Positions 27,291-39,500 of a stretch of 64,000 nucleotides of DNA are shown here, in pieces. The stretch lies in NCBI GenBank assembly GCA_028752905.1, contig JAQNBH010000010.1:12985484-13049483 (forward strand), read 5' to 3'. Each line of letters starts with the position of its first letter. Within the stretch, counting starts at the first letter, position 1. The DNA comes from Cladorhizidae sp. MBARI D1340-BT2 (Eukaryota > Porifera > Demospongiae > Poecilosclerida > Cladorhizidae). The notes under the pieces were generated by a model. The model had not been told where the DNA came from, ran no database searches, and saw only the letters and a list, made by a program, of their open reading frames with translations. The translations under genes and the position numbers were made by a program.

Positions 27291-30200
27291 CAGGGGCGGA
27301 TCTAGGGGGGGGGTTGAGGGGGTTGCAACCCCCCCCCCTTTTGGACAATATTACGATAATAATGATGAGGATAATAATAGTAATAAAATTCCAGAATACT
27401 ACAATAATAATGTACCCTAATGAAATTCAGTTAAAGAGTATGATTTCCTCACTATAGCTTCTTTTAATGAGGCAGTAACATTAAATGAGGCACCAAAATG
27501 GCAAATGCAGATCTGTATTTTTCACTTAACAGCTAAAACCACAGGTGTATACATCAAAAGATGTGCTACCTTTTACTCTCTGGGTCACATGAGCTGAACT
27601 CTTGCTCTCTGGGTCTCATGAGCTGAACTTTGGCCTCTGGCAAGCTATCTAGCATATAGTGGATTGAAAGACTCCAAGCAAAATACATTAAAAACCTGTT
27701 AAAGAGGTAAATAGCTAGATTATAATGTGATTATTTGGTTTAATATTATTAAATGGCAAATTTCAGATCTGGAGAGTTTACTCAAGAATGACCAGTGAGC
27801 AAGAGGATATGCATTGAACCTGATCAGACCTCTATAGTTAAGTGTAGAGAAGATGAAGGTAATGACATCATGGTAGCTGGTCATACACTAGACTTAGGAA
27901 TAGTTGTGAAAGAAGCACAGGGTTCATTGGATAACCTAAGGCAATTGGCTAGTAGCATTCCTGACTCAAAGCGGTTCCAGTATCTGTCATCACATTTCAG
28001 ACCATCAGCATCTGAAGCCCTTCAGTCTCATCCAGTCACCAAGCACGGTAAAACCTGGACAGTTTCGTTTCAGATGCACTGGCTCAACCAATTTCCTTGG
28101 CTTTGCTATAGTAGGAAACTTGAAGGAGGAATTTGTTCTTATTGTATTCTGTTCCCAGAGCCTCCAAACAGACAAAGAGGTGGCGGCGCAGGTACAATAC
28201 CCGGAGTGTTGGTGCTATCCTCCTATCAGAAGCCATATACGAAAGCACTGGGTAAGGATGGCATTCTTTTGCATCATGAGCGGACTGTCATGCATCAGCA
28301 TGCTACAGAAAGAGCTGATTGTTTCAAAACAAACTACTTCACTCCTGATGCCAGAGTTGACTCACATCTCACAAAAGTGAAACAAGAACAAGCAGAAGAA
28401 AAAGAGAGATTCTGCGTCACATAGTTAATTGTGTTCAGTTTTTAGCTAAGCAAGGCTTACCATTCAGAGGACCAGAGGAGAAGATAAAGTTGATTTTTCG
28501 GATGAAACCATGAACAGAGGAAACTTTATAGCCATGTTGCAACTCTTGGCTAAAGGAAATAGCACTTTACAACAGCATCTTACTTGCTAGCAAAAATGCT
28601 AAATACACCAGCAAGAACATTCAAAATCAGCTGATTCACATCTATGCCAACAAAGTGAGAGAGAAATTGTGTGACCCTTTGAAAGTGAATAATCTTCCAT
28701 TCACTATCATAGCAGATGAGGTCACCAACCCACATGAAAATCAAGGGATCCTTTCTGTGTGCCTTCGTTATGTAGACTTGTCTGCACCACAAACACCAAA
28801 AATAAAGGAGTGCCTAATCAATTTTGAAAGAGCAAATGCTCCCACTATAGCTAAAAAAATCTTGGAATCTCTTTCACATCCCTCAGTGAATTTAGACCCA
28901 TCTAAAATCTGTGGCCAGGCTTACGATGGAGCTGCAGTAATGGCTTCTAAGAAAGCTGGAGTCCAAGCACAGATTAAAAAAATTTCTCCTTCAGCTATTT
29001 ATACACATTGCTTCTCTCATTGTCTGAATCTTTCTATTGCTGCTTCTTGTAGACTTCAAGAAGTGAGAAATCTTATTGGTGTAATAAATGAATCATTCTT
29101 GTTTCTGAACAAAAGTCCTAAGCGGCAACGCTTTTTTGAGCGTACAGTTAAAGCATACATGCCAGAATCACATCCCATTCTAAACTTCCTGGATTATGCA
29201 AAACACGCTGGGTAGAATGCCACATATGTTTCGACGTTTTTCATGAGCTATATGAGTGCCTTGTTACTCTATTGGATGCCATTCTGTTACCAGATGATCA
29301 TCCAGCTCTGCTTGAAGATGATTAGAACTGGAAGTGGGATAAAGAAACAAAAGTAAAAGCACAAGGGTTGAAATCTTCCCTTGGTTCTTTTCAGACCATA
29401 GCTGTTTTCATTGCAACGAAAAATGTCCTTGATGAAGTCAAAGTTTTAGCTTCTAAGTTGCAAAAGAGAGACCAAGATATTCTTGATGCTCACAAAATGG
29501 TAGGCACTGTCATTGAGAGTATCAAGTTCACCAGAACAAACATCAGTACAATTTTCAGCAAATGGTATGAGGAGATTCTTAAACTTGCTGACAGTGTGGG
29601 ATCATCTGCTAGTATTCATAGGAAAACTAGTCTTCAAAGGAATAGGAGTAATACTCCTAGCGATAGTCCTGAAGAGTTCTACAAGAGAACTATAGCTATT
29701 CCTCTCTTAGATTCTTTCCTTAGTCAGATGAGTGAAAGATTTACATCCGATAAAAGGTATATTCAAGGGCTTCTCTGCCTCATACCTTCTGTTAATGATG
29801 CTGATTTGAACTTAGCAAGTTTGTTACATTGGTAACACGATCTCCCTTTCCCTAAATCTCTCTGTAATGAGCTAGAAAGATGGAAACGACTTTGGCAAAA
29901 CCAAGAGATCCAAGGTGGTACACTTCCTGACAATTTACTTTTAGCTCTTGGTGCTTGCGACAAGGACTCATTTCCCAACATCCACCAACTTCTTACAATT
30001 GCATGTACCTTACCAATTACGAGTGCTGAAGCGGAGAGGTCATTTTCCTTATTGAGAAGGCTGAAAACCTGTTTACGATCAACAATGACTGACGACCGTT
30101 TATCCGACTTGTCAATGATTGCTATTCACCATGGCGAAGGAGTTACAACTGAAGAAATCTGTCAAAAATTTGTAAGGACATATCCGAGAAGACTCTTTAA

Positions 30201-30363
30201 TGCTTCTTTGTTTGATTAAATGTTTACAATTGTACTTACCTGTGATTGTAATTTAAAAAAATGTGTTAATAAGACATTTAATTAAAGGCTGTGGTTTTGG
30301 GTGTATTTTTGGGGAGAGCTTATAAACAACCCCCTCTATCATAATAACCTAGATCCGCCCCTG
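27291..30363 (+). mobile_element. hAT-superfamily transposon, copy 4
   Basis: 3,073 bp with the 16-bp terminal inverted repeats and TGCTC on each side. The left tracts are the shortest of the four (9 G, 10 C). Private changes include GGGTCTCATGAG in the 29-bp duplicated leader segment, AAAGGCTGTGG in the 3' tail and one C lost near 30,333. Confidence 0.93.
27795..30219 (+). pseudogene. hAT transposase relic, copy 4
   Basis: As in copy 3, the mid-catalytic lysine codon is intact, giving a 186-codon open stretch at 28,655-29,215. At 28,746 it carries the G seen in copy 2, where copies 1 and 3 have A. The four copies therefore cannot be placed on a simple tree: the stop groups 1 with 2, while this site groups 2 with 4. 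All shared lesions (four frameshifts, TAG, TAA) are present, so no functional protein is expected. Confidence 0.88.
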
Positions 30364-31005
30364 TGCTCATAACCATTGAGAGCCAACTTGATTGATGCAG
30401 GAGAACTGGAGTCATCCCTATGTACTCATAACCATTGAGAGCCATCTTGATTGATGCAGGAGAACTGGAGTCATCCCTATGTACTCATAACCATTGAGAG
30501 CCATCTTGATTGATGCAGGAGAACTGGAGTCATCCCTATGTACTCATAACCATTGAGAGCCATCTTGATTGATGCAGGAGAACTGGAGTCATCCCTCTGT
30601 GCTCATAACCATTGAGAGCCATCTTGATTGATGCAGGAGAACTGGAGTCATCCCTATGTGCTCATAACCATTGAGAGCCATCTTGATTGATGCAGGAGAA
30701 CTGGAGTCATCCCTATGTGCTCATAACCATTGAGAGCCACCTTGATTGATGCAGGAGAACTGGAGTCATCCCTATGTGCTCATAACCATTGAGAGCCATC
30801 TTGATTGATGCAGGAGAACTGGAGTCATCGCTATGTACTCATAACCATTGAGAGCCATCTTGATTGATGCAGGAGAACTGGAGTCATCCCTATGTGCTCA
30901 TAACCATTGAGAGCCTTCTTGATTGATGCAGGAGAACTGGAGTCATCCCTATGTACTCATAACAATTGAGAGCCATCTTGATTGATGCAGGAGAACTGGA
31001 GTCAT

Positions 31006-34000
31006 CCCTTTGTGCTCATAACCATTGAGAGCCATCTTGATTGATGCAGGAGAACTGGAGTCATCCCTATGTGCTCATAACCATTGAGAGCCATCTTGAT
31101 TGATGCAGGAGAACTGGAGTCATCCCTATGTACTCATAACCATTGAGAGCCATCTTGATTGTTGCAGGAGAACTGGAGTCATCCCTATGTGCTCATAACC
31201 ATTGAGAGCAATCTTGATTGATGCAGGAGAACTGGAGTCATCCCTATGTGCTCATAACCATTGAGAGCCATCTTGATTGATGCAGGAGAACTGGAGTCAT
31301 CCCTATGTGCTCATAACCATTGAGAGCCATATTGATTGATGCAGGAGAACTGGAGTCATCCCTATGTGCTCATAACCATTGAGAGCCATCTTGATTGATG
31401 CAGGAGAACTGGATTCATCCCTATGTGCTCATAACCATTGTGAGCCATCTTGATTGATGCAGGAGAACTGGAGTCATCCCTATGTGCTCATAAGCCATCT
31501 TGATTGATGCTGGAGAACTGGAGTCATCCCTATGTGCTCATAACCATTGAGAGCCATCTTGATTGATGCAGGAGAACTGGAGTCATCCCTATGTGCTCAT
31601 AACCATTGAGAGCCATCTTGATTGATGCAGGAGAACTGGAGTCATCCCTATGTGCTCATAACCATTGAGAGCCATCTTGATTGATGCAGGAGAACTGGAG
31701 TCATCCCTATGTGCTTATAACCATTGAGAGCCATCTTGATTGATGCAGGAGAACTGGAGTCATCCCTATTTGCTCATAACCATTGAGAGCCATCTTGATT
31801 GATGCAGGAGAACTGGAGTCATCCCTATGTGCTCATAACCATTGAGAGCCATCTTGATTGATGCAGGAGAACTGGAGTCATCCCTATGTGCTCATAACCA
31901 TTGAGAGCCATCTTGATTGATGCAGGAGAACTGGAGTCATCCCTATGTGCTCATAACCATTGAGAGCCATCTTTATTGATGCAGGAGGAGAACTGGAGTC
32001 ATCCCTATGTACTCATAACCATTGAGAGCCATCTTGATTGATGCTGGAGAACTGGAGTCATCCCTATGTGCTCATAACCATTGAGAGCCATCTTGATTGA
32101 TGCAGGAGAACTGGAGTCATCCCTATGTGCTCATAACCATTGAGAGCCATCTTGATTGATGCAGGAGGAGAACTGGAGTCATCCCTATGTACTCATAACC
32201 ATTGAGAGCCATCTTGATTGATGCTGGAGAACTGAAGTCATCCCTATGTGCTCATAACCATTGAGTGCCATCTTGATTGATACAGGAGAACTGGAGTCAT
32301 CCCTATGTGCTCATAACCATTGAGAGCCATCTTGATTGATGCAGGAGAACTGGAGTCATCCCTATGTGCTCATAACCATTGAGAGCCATCTTGATTGATG
32401 CAGGAGAACTGGAGTCATCCCTATGTACTCATAACCATTGAGAGCCATCTTGATTGATGCAGAAGAACTGGAGTCATCCCTATGTACTCATAACCATTGA
32501 GAGACATCTTGATTGATGCAGGAGAACTGGAGTCATCCCTATGTGCTCATAACCATTGAGAGCCTTCTTGATTGATGCAGGAGAACTGGAGTCATCCCTA
32601 TGTACTCATAACAATTGAGAGCCATCTTGATTGATGCAGGAGAACTGGAGTCATCCCTTTGTGCTCATAACCATTGAGAGCCATCTTGATTGATGCAGGA
32701 GAACTGGAGTCATCCCTATGTGCTCATAACCATTGAGAGCCATCTTGATTGATGCAGGAGAACTGGAGTCATCCCTATGTACTCATAACCATTGAGAGCC
32801 ATCTTGATTGTTGCAGGAGAACTGGAGTCATCCCTATGTGCTCATAACCATTGAGAGCCATCTTGATTGATGCAGGAGAACTGGAGTCATCCCTATGTGC
32901 TCATAACCATTGAGAGCCATCTTGATTGATGCAGGAGAACTAGAGTCATCCCTATGTGCTCATAACCATTGAGAGCCATATTGATTGATGCAGGAGAACT
33001 GGAGTCATCCCTATGTGCTCATAACCATTGAGAGCCATCTTGATTGATGCAGGAGAACTGGATTCATCCCTATGTGCTCATAACCATTGTGAGCCATCTT
33101 GATTGATGCAGGATAACTGGAGTCATCCCTATGTGCTCATAAGCCATCTTGATTGATGCTGGAGAACTGGAGTCATCCCTATGTGCTCATAACCATTGAG
33201 AGCCATCTTGATTGATGCAGGAGAACTGGAGTCATCCCTATGTGCTCATAACCATTGAGAGCCATCTTGATTGATGCAGGAGAACTGGAGTCATCCCTAT
33301 GTGCTCATAACCATTGAGAGCCATCTTGATTGATGCAGGAGAACTGGAGTCATCCCTATGTGCTCATAACCATTGAGAGCCATCTTGATTGATGCAGGAG
33401 AACTGGAGTCATCCCTATGTGCTTATAACCATTGAGAGCCATCTTGATTGATGCAGGAGAACTGGAGTCATCCCTATTTGCTCATAACCATTGAGAGCCA
33501 TCTTGATTGATGCAGGAGAACTGGAGTCATCCCTATGTGCTCATAACCATTGAGAGCCATCTTGATTGATGCAGGAGAACTGGAGTCATCCCTATGTGCT
33601 CATAACCATTGAGAGCCATCTTGATTGATGCAGGAGAACTGGAGTCATCCCTATGTGCTCATAACCATTGAGAGACATCTTTATTGATGCAGGAGGAGAA
33701 CTGGAGTCATCCCTATGTACTCATAACCATTGAGAGCCATCTTGATTGATACTGGAGAACTGGAGTCATCCCTATGTGCTCATAACCATTGAGAGCCATC
33801 TTGATTGATGCAGGAGAACTGGAGTCATCCCTATGTGCTGATAACCATTGAGTGCCATCTTGATTGATGCAGGAGGAGAACTGGAGTCATCCCTATGTAC
33901 TCATAACCATTGAGAGCCATCTTGATTGATGCTGGAGAACTGAAGTCATCCCTATGTGCTCATAACCATTGAGAGCCATCTTGATTGATACAGGAGAACT

Positions 34001-34720
34001 GGAGTCATCCCTATGTGCTCATAACCATTGAGAGCCATCTTGATTGATGCAGGAGAACTGGAGTCATCCCTATGTGCTCATAACCATTGAGAGCCATCTT
34101 GATTGATGCAGGAGAACTGGAGTCATCCCTATGTACTCATAACCATTGAGAGCCATCTTGATTGATGCAGGAGAAGTGGAGTCATCCCTATGTACTCATA
34201 ACCATTGAGAGACATCTTGATTGATGCAGGAGAACTGGAGTCATCCCTATGTGCTCATAACCATTGAGAGCCATCTTGATTGATGCAGGAGAACTGGAGT
34301 CATCCCTATGTGCTCATAACCATTGAGAGCCATCTTGATTGATGCAGGAGAACTGTAGTCATCCCTATGTGCTCATAACCATTGAGAGCCATCTTGATTG
34401 ATGCAGGAGAACTGGAGTCATCGCTATGTACTCATAACCATTGAGAGCCATCTTGATTGATGCAGGAGAACTGGAGTCATCCCTATGTGCTAATAACCAT
34501 TGAGAGCCATCTTAATTGATGCCGGAGAACTGGAGTCATCCCTATGTACTCATAGCCATTGAGAGCCATATTGATTGATGCAGGAGAACTGGAGTCATCC
34601 CTATGTGCTCATAACCATTGAGAGCCATCTTGATTGATGCAGGAGAACTGGAGTCATCCCTATGTGCTTATAACCATTGAGAGCCATCTTTATTGATGCA
34701 GGAGAACTGGAGTCATCCCT
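31006..34720 (+). repeat. About 28-monomer higher-order repeat (1,649 bp)
   Basis: The rare variant CCCTTTGTG occurs at 31,006 and 32,655 (1,649 bp apart). The surrounding order is repeated: CCTTCTTG, AACAATTG, TTGTTGCAGG, CCATATTG, GGATTCATC, CATTGTGAGCC, then the deleted CATAAGCCATC monomer. CCTATTTGC recurs at 31,764, 33,472 and 34,717. This higher-order form differs in content from the block at 36-45 kb. Confidence 0.75.
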
Positions 34721-36520
34721 ATTTGCTCATAACCATTGAGAGCCATCTTGATTGATGCAGGAGAACTGGAGTCATCCCTATGTGCTCATAACCATTGAGA
34801 GCCATCTTGATTGATGCAGGAGAACTGGAGTCATCCCTATGTGCTCATAACCATTGAGAGCCATCTTGATTGATGCAGGAGAACTGGAGTCATCCCTATG
34901 TGCTCATAACCATTGAGAGCCATCTTTATTGATGCAGGAGGAGAACTGGAGTCATCCCTATGTACTCATAACCATTGAGAGCCATCTTGATTGATGCTGG
35001 AGAACTGGAGTCATCCCTATGTGCTCATAACCATTGAGAGCCATCTTGATTGATGCAGGAGAACTGGAGTCATCCCTATGTGCTCATAACCATTGAGAGC
35101 CATCTTGATTGATGCAGGAGGAGAACTGGAGTCATCCCTATGTACTCATAACCATTGAGAGCCATCTTGATTGATGCTGGAGAACTGAAGTCATCCCTAT
35201 GTGCTCATAACCATTGAGAGCCATCTTGATTGATACAGGAGAACTGGAGTCATCCCTATGTGCTCATAACCATTGAGAGCCATCTTGATTGATGCAGGAG
35301 AACTGGAGTCATCCCTATGTGCTCATAACCATTGAGAGCCATCTTGATTGATGCAGGAGAACTGGAGTCATCCCTATGTACTCATAACCATTGAGAGCCA
35401 TCTTGATTGATGCAGGAGAACTGGAGTCATCCCTATGTACTCATAACCATTGAGAGACATCTTGATTGATGCAGGAGAACTGGAGTCATCCCTATGTGCT
35501 CATAACCATTGAGAGCCATCTTGATTGATGCAGGAGAACTGGAGTCATACCTATGTGCTCATAACCATTGAGAGCCATCTTGATTGATGCAGGAGAACTG
35601 GAGTCATCCCTATGTGCTCATAACCATTGAGAGCCATCTTGATTGATGCAGGAGAACTGGAGTCATCGCTATGTACTCATAACCATTGAGAGCCATCTTG
35701 ATTGATGCAGGAGAACTGGAGTCATCCCTATGTGCTAATAACCATTGAGAGCCATCTTAATTGATGCAGGAGAACTGGAGTCATCCCTATGTGCTCATAG
35801 CCATTGAGAGCCATCTTGATTGATGCAGGAGAACTGGAGTCATCCCTATGTACTCATAACCATTGAGAGCCATCTTGATTGATGCAGGAGAACTGGAGTC
35901 ATCCCTATGTGCTCATAACCATTGAGAGCCATCTTGATTGATGCAGGAGAACTGGAGTCATCCCTATGTGCTCATAACCATTGAGAGCCATCTTGATTGA
36001 TGCAGTAGAACTGGAGTCATCCCTATGTGCTCATAACCATTGAGAGCCATCTTGATTGATGCAGGAGAACCGGAGTCATCCCTATGTGCTCATAACCATT
36101 GAGAGCCATCTTGATTGATGCAGGAGAACTGGAGTCATCCCTATGTACTCATAACCATTGAGAGCCATCTTGATTGATGCAGGAGAACTGGAGTCATCCC
36201 TATGTGCTCATAACCATTGAGAGCCATCTTGATTGATGCAGGAGAACCGGAGTCATCCCTATGTGCTCATAACCATTGAGAGCCATCTTGATTGATGCAG
36301 GAGAACTGGAGTCATCCCTATGTACTCATAACCATTGAGAGCCATCTTGATTGATGCAGGAGAACTGGAGTCATCCCTATGTGCTCATAACCATTGAGAG
36401 CCATCTTGATTGATGCAGGAGAACTGGAGTCATCGCTATGTACTCATAACCATTGAGAGCCATCTTGATTGATGCAGGAGAACTGGAGTCATCCCTATGT
36501 GCTCATAACCATTGAGAGCC

Positions 36521-39500
36521 TTCTTGATTGATGCAGGAGAACTCGAGTCATCCCTATGTACTCATAACAATTGAGAGCCATCTTGATTGATGCAGGAGAA
36601 CTGGAGTCATCCCTATGTGCTCATAACCATTGAGAGCCAACTTGATTGATGCAGGAGAACTGGAGTCATCCCTATGTACTCATAACCATTGAGAGCCATC
36701 TTGATTGATGCAGGAGAACTAGAGTCATCCCTATGTACTCATAACCATTGAGAGCCATCTTGATTGATGCAGGAGAACTGGAGTCATCCCTATGTGCTCA
36801 TAACCATTGAGAGCCATCTTGATTGATGCAGGAGAACTGGAGTCATCCCTATGTACTCATAACCATTGAGAGCCATCTTGATTGATGCAGGAGAACTGGA
36901 GTCATCCCTATGTGCTCATAACCATTGAGAGCCATCTTGATTGATGCAGGAGAACTGGAGTCATCCCTATGTGCTCATAACCATTGAGAGCCATTTTGAT
37001 TGATGCAGGAGAACTGGAGTCATCCTATGTGCTCATAACCATTGAGAGCCATCTTGATTGATGCAGGAGAACTGGAGTCATCCCTATGTGCTCATAACCA
37101 TTGAGAGCCATCTTGATTGATGCAGGAGAACTGGAGTCATCCCTATGTGCTCATAACCATTGAGAGCCATCTTGATTGATGCAGGAGAACTGGAGTCATC
37201 CCTATGTGCTCATAACCATTGAGAGCCATCTTGATTGATGCAGGAGAACTGGAGTCATCGCTATGTACTCATAACCATTGAGAGCCATCTTGATTGATGC
37301 AGGAGAACTGGAGTCATCCCTATGTGCTCATAACCATTGAGAGCCATCTTGATTGATGCAGGAGAACTGGAGTCATCCCTATGTGCTCATAACCATTGAG
37401 AGCCATCTTGATTGATGCAGGAGAACTGGAGTCATCGCTATGTACTCATAACCATTGAGAGCCATCTTGATTGATGCAGGAGAACTGGAGTCATCCCTAT
37501 GTGCTAATAACCATTGAGAGCCATCTTAATTGATGCAGGAGAACTGGAGTCATCCCTATGTGCTCATAGCCATTGAGAGCCATCTTGATTGATGCAGGAG
37601 AACTGGAGTCATCCCTATGTACTCATAACCATTGAGAGCCATCTTGATTGATGCAGGAGAACTGGAGTCATCCCTATGTGCTCATAACCATTGAGAGCCA
37701 TCTTGATTGATGCAGGAGAACTGGAGTCATCCCTATGTGCTCGTAACCATTGAGAGCCATCTTGATTGATGCAGTAGAACTGGAGTCATCCCTATGTGCT
37801 CATAACCATTGAGAGCCATCTTGATTGATGCAGGAGAACCGGAGTCATCCCTATGTGCTCATAACCATTGAGAGCCATCTTGATTGATGCAGGAGAACTG
37901 GAGTCATCCCTATGTACTCATAACCATTGAGAGCCATCTTGATTGATGCAGGAGAACTGGAGTCATCCCTATGTGCTCATAACCATTGAGAGCCATCTTG
38001 ATTGATGCAGGAGAACCGGAGTCATCCCTATGTGCTCATAACCATTGAGAGCCATCTTGATTGATGCAGGAGAACTGGAGTCATCCCTATGTACTCATAA
38101 CCATTGAGAGCCATCTTGATTGATGCAGGAGAACTGGAGTCATCCCTATGTGCTCATAACCATTGAGAGCCATCTTGATTGATGCAGGAGAACTGGAGTC
38201 ATCGCTATGTACTCATAACCATTGAGAGCCATCTTGATTGATGCAGGAGAACTGGAGTCATCCCTATGTGCTCATAACCATTGAGAGCCTTCTTGATTGA
38301 TGCAGGAGAACTCGAGTCATCCCTATGTACTCATAACAATTGAGAGCCATCTTGATTGATGCAGGAGAACTGGAGTCATCCCTATGTGCTCATAACCATT
38401 GAGAGCCAACTTGATTGATGCAGGAGAACTGGAGTCATCCCTATGTACTCATAACCATTGAGAGCCATCTTGATTGATGCAGGAGAACTATAGTCATCCC
38501 TATGTACTCATAACCATTGAGAGCCATCTTGATTGATGCAGGAGAACTGGAGTCATCCCTATGTGCTCATAACCATTGAGAGCCATCTTGATTGATGCAG
38601 GAGAACTGGAGTCATCCCTATGTACTCATAACCATTGAGAGCCATCTTGATTGATGCAGGAGAAATGGAGTCATCCCTATGTGCTCATAACCATTGAGAG
38701 CCATCTTGATTGATGCAGGAGAACTGGAGTCATCCCTATGTGCTCATAACCATTGAGAGCCATCTTGATTGATGCAGGAGAACTGGAGTCATCCCTATGT
38801 GCTCATAACCATTGAGAGCCATTTTGATTGATGCAGGAGAACTGGAGTCATCCTATGTGCTCATAACCATTGAGAGCCATCTTGATTGATGCAGGAGAAC
38901 TGGAGTCATCCCTATGTGCTCATAACCATTGAGAGCCATCTTGATTGATGCAGGAGAACTGGAGTCATCCCTATGTGCTCATAACCATTGAGAGCCATCT
39001 TGATTGATGCAGGAGAACTGGAGTCATCCCTATGTGCTCATAACCATTGAGAGCCATCTTGATTGATGCAGGAGAACTGGAGTCATCGCTATGTACTCAT
39101 AACCATTGAGAGCCATCTTGATTGATGCAGGAGAACTGGAGTCATCCCTATGTGCTAATAACCATTGAGAGCCATCTTGATTGATGCAGGAGAACTGGAG
39201 TCATCCCTATGTGCTCATAACCATTGAGAGCCATCTTGATTGATGCAGGAGAACTGGAGTCATCCCTATGTGCTCATAACCATTGAGAGCCATCTTGATT
39301 GATGCAGGAGAACTGGAGTCATCCCTATGTGCTCATAACCATTGAGAGCCATTTTGATTGATGCAGGAGAACTGGAGTCATCCTATGTGCTCATAACCAT
39401 TGAGAGCCATCTTGATTGATGCAGGAGAACTGGAGTCATCCCTATGTGCTCATAACCATTGAGAGCCATCTTGATTGATGCAGGAGAACTGGAGTCATCC

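Larger units (their letters stand above)
12401..30363 (+). repeat. Macro-repeat of about 4.7 kb (hAT plus one satellite higher-order unit), four copies
   Basis: Start-to-start distances of the hAT copies are 4,677, 4,734 and 5,479 bp. The last is longer because of the MITE and one extra monomer. Each unit is a dead hAT element plus 27-29 satellite monomers, always inserted at the same point of the same monomer. Unequal crossing-over or replication-based amplification of a filled higher-order unit explains this better than four insertions. Confidence 0.88.
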
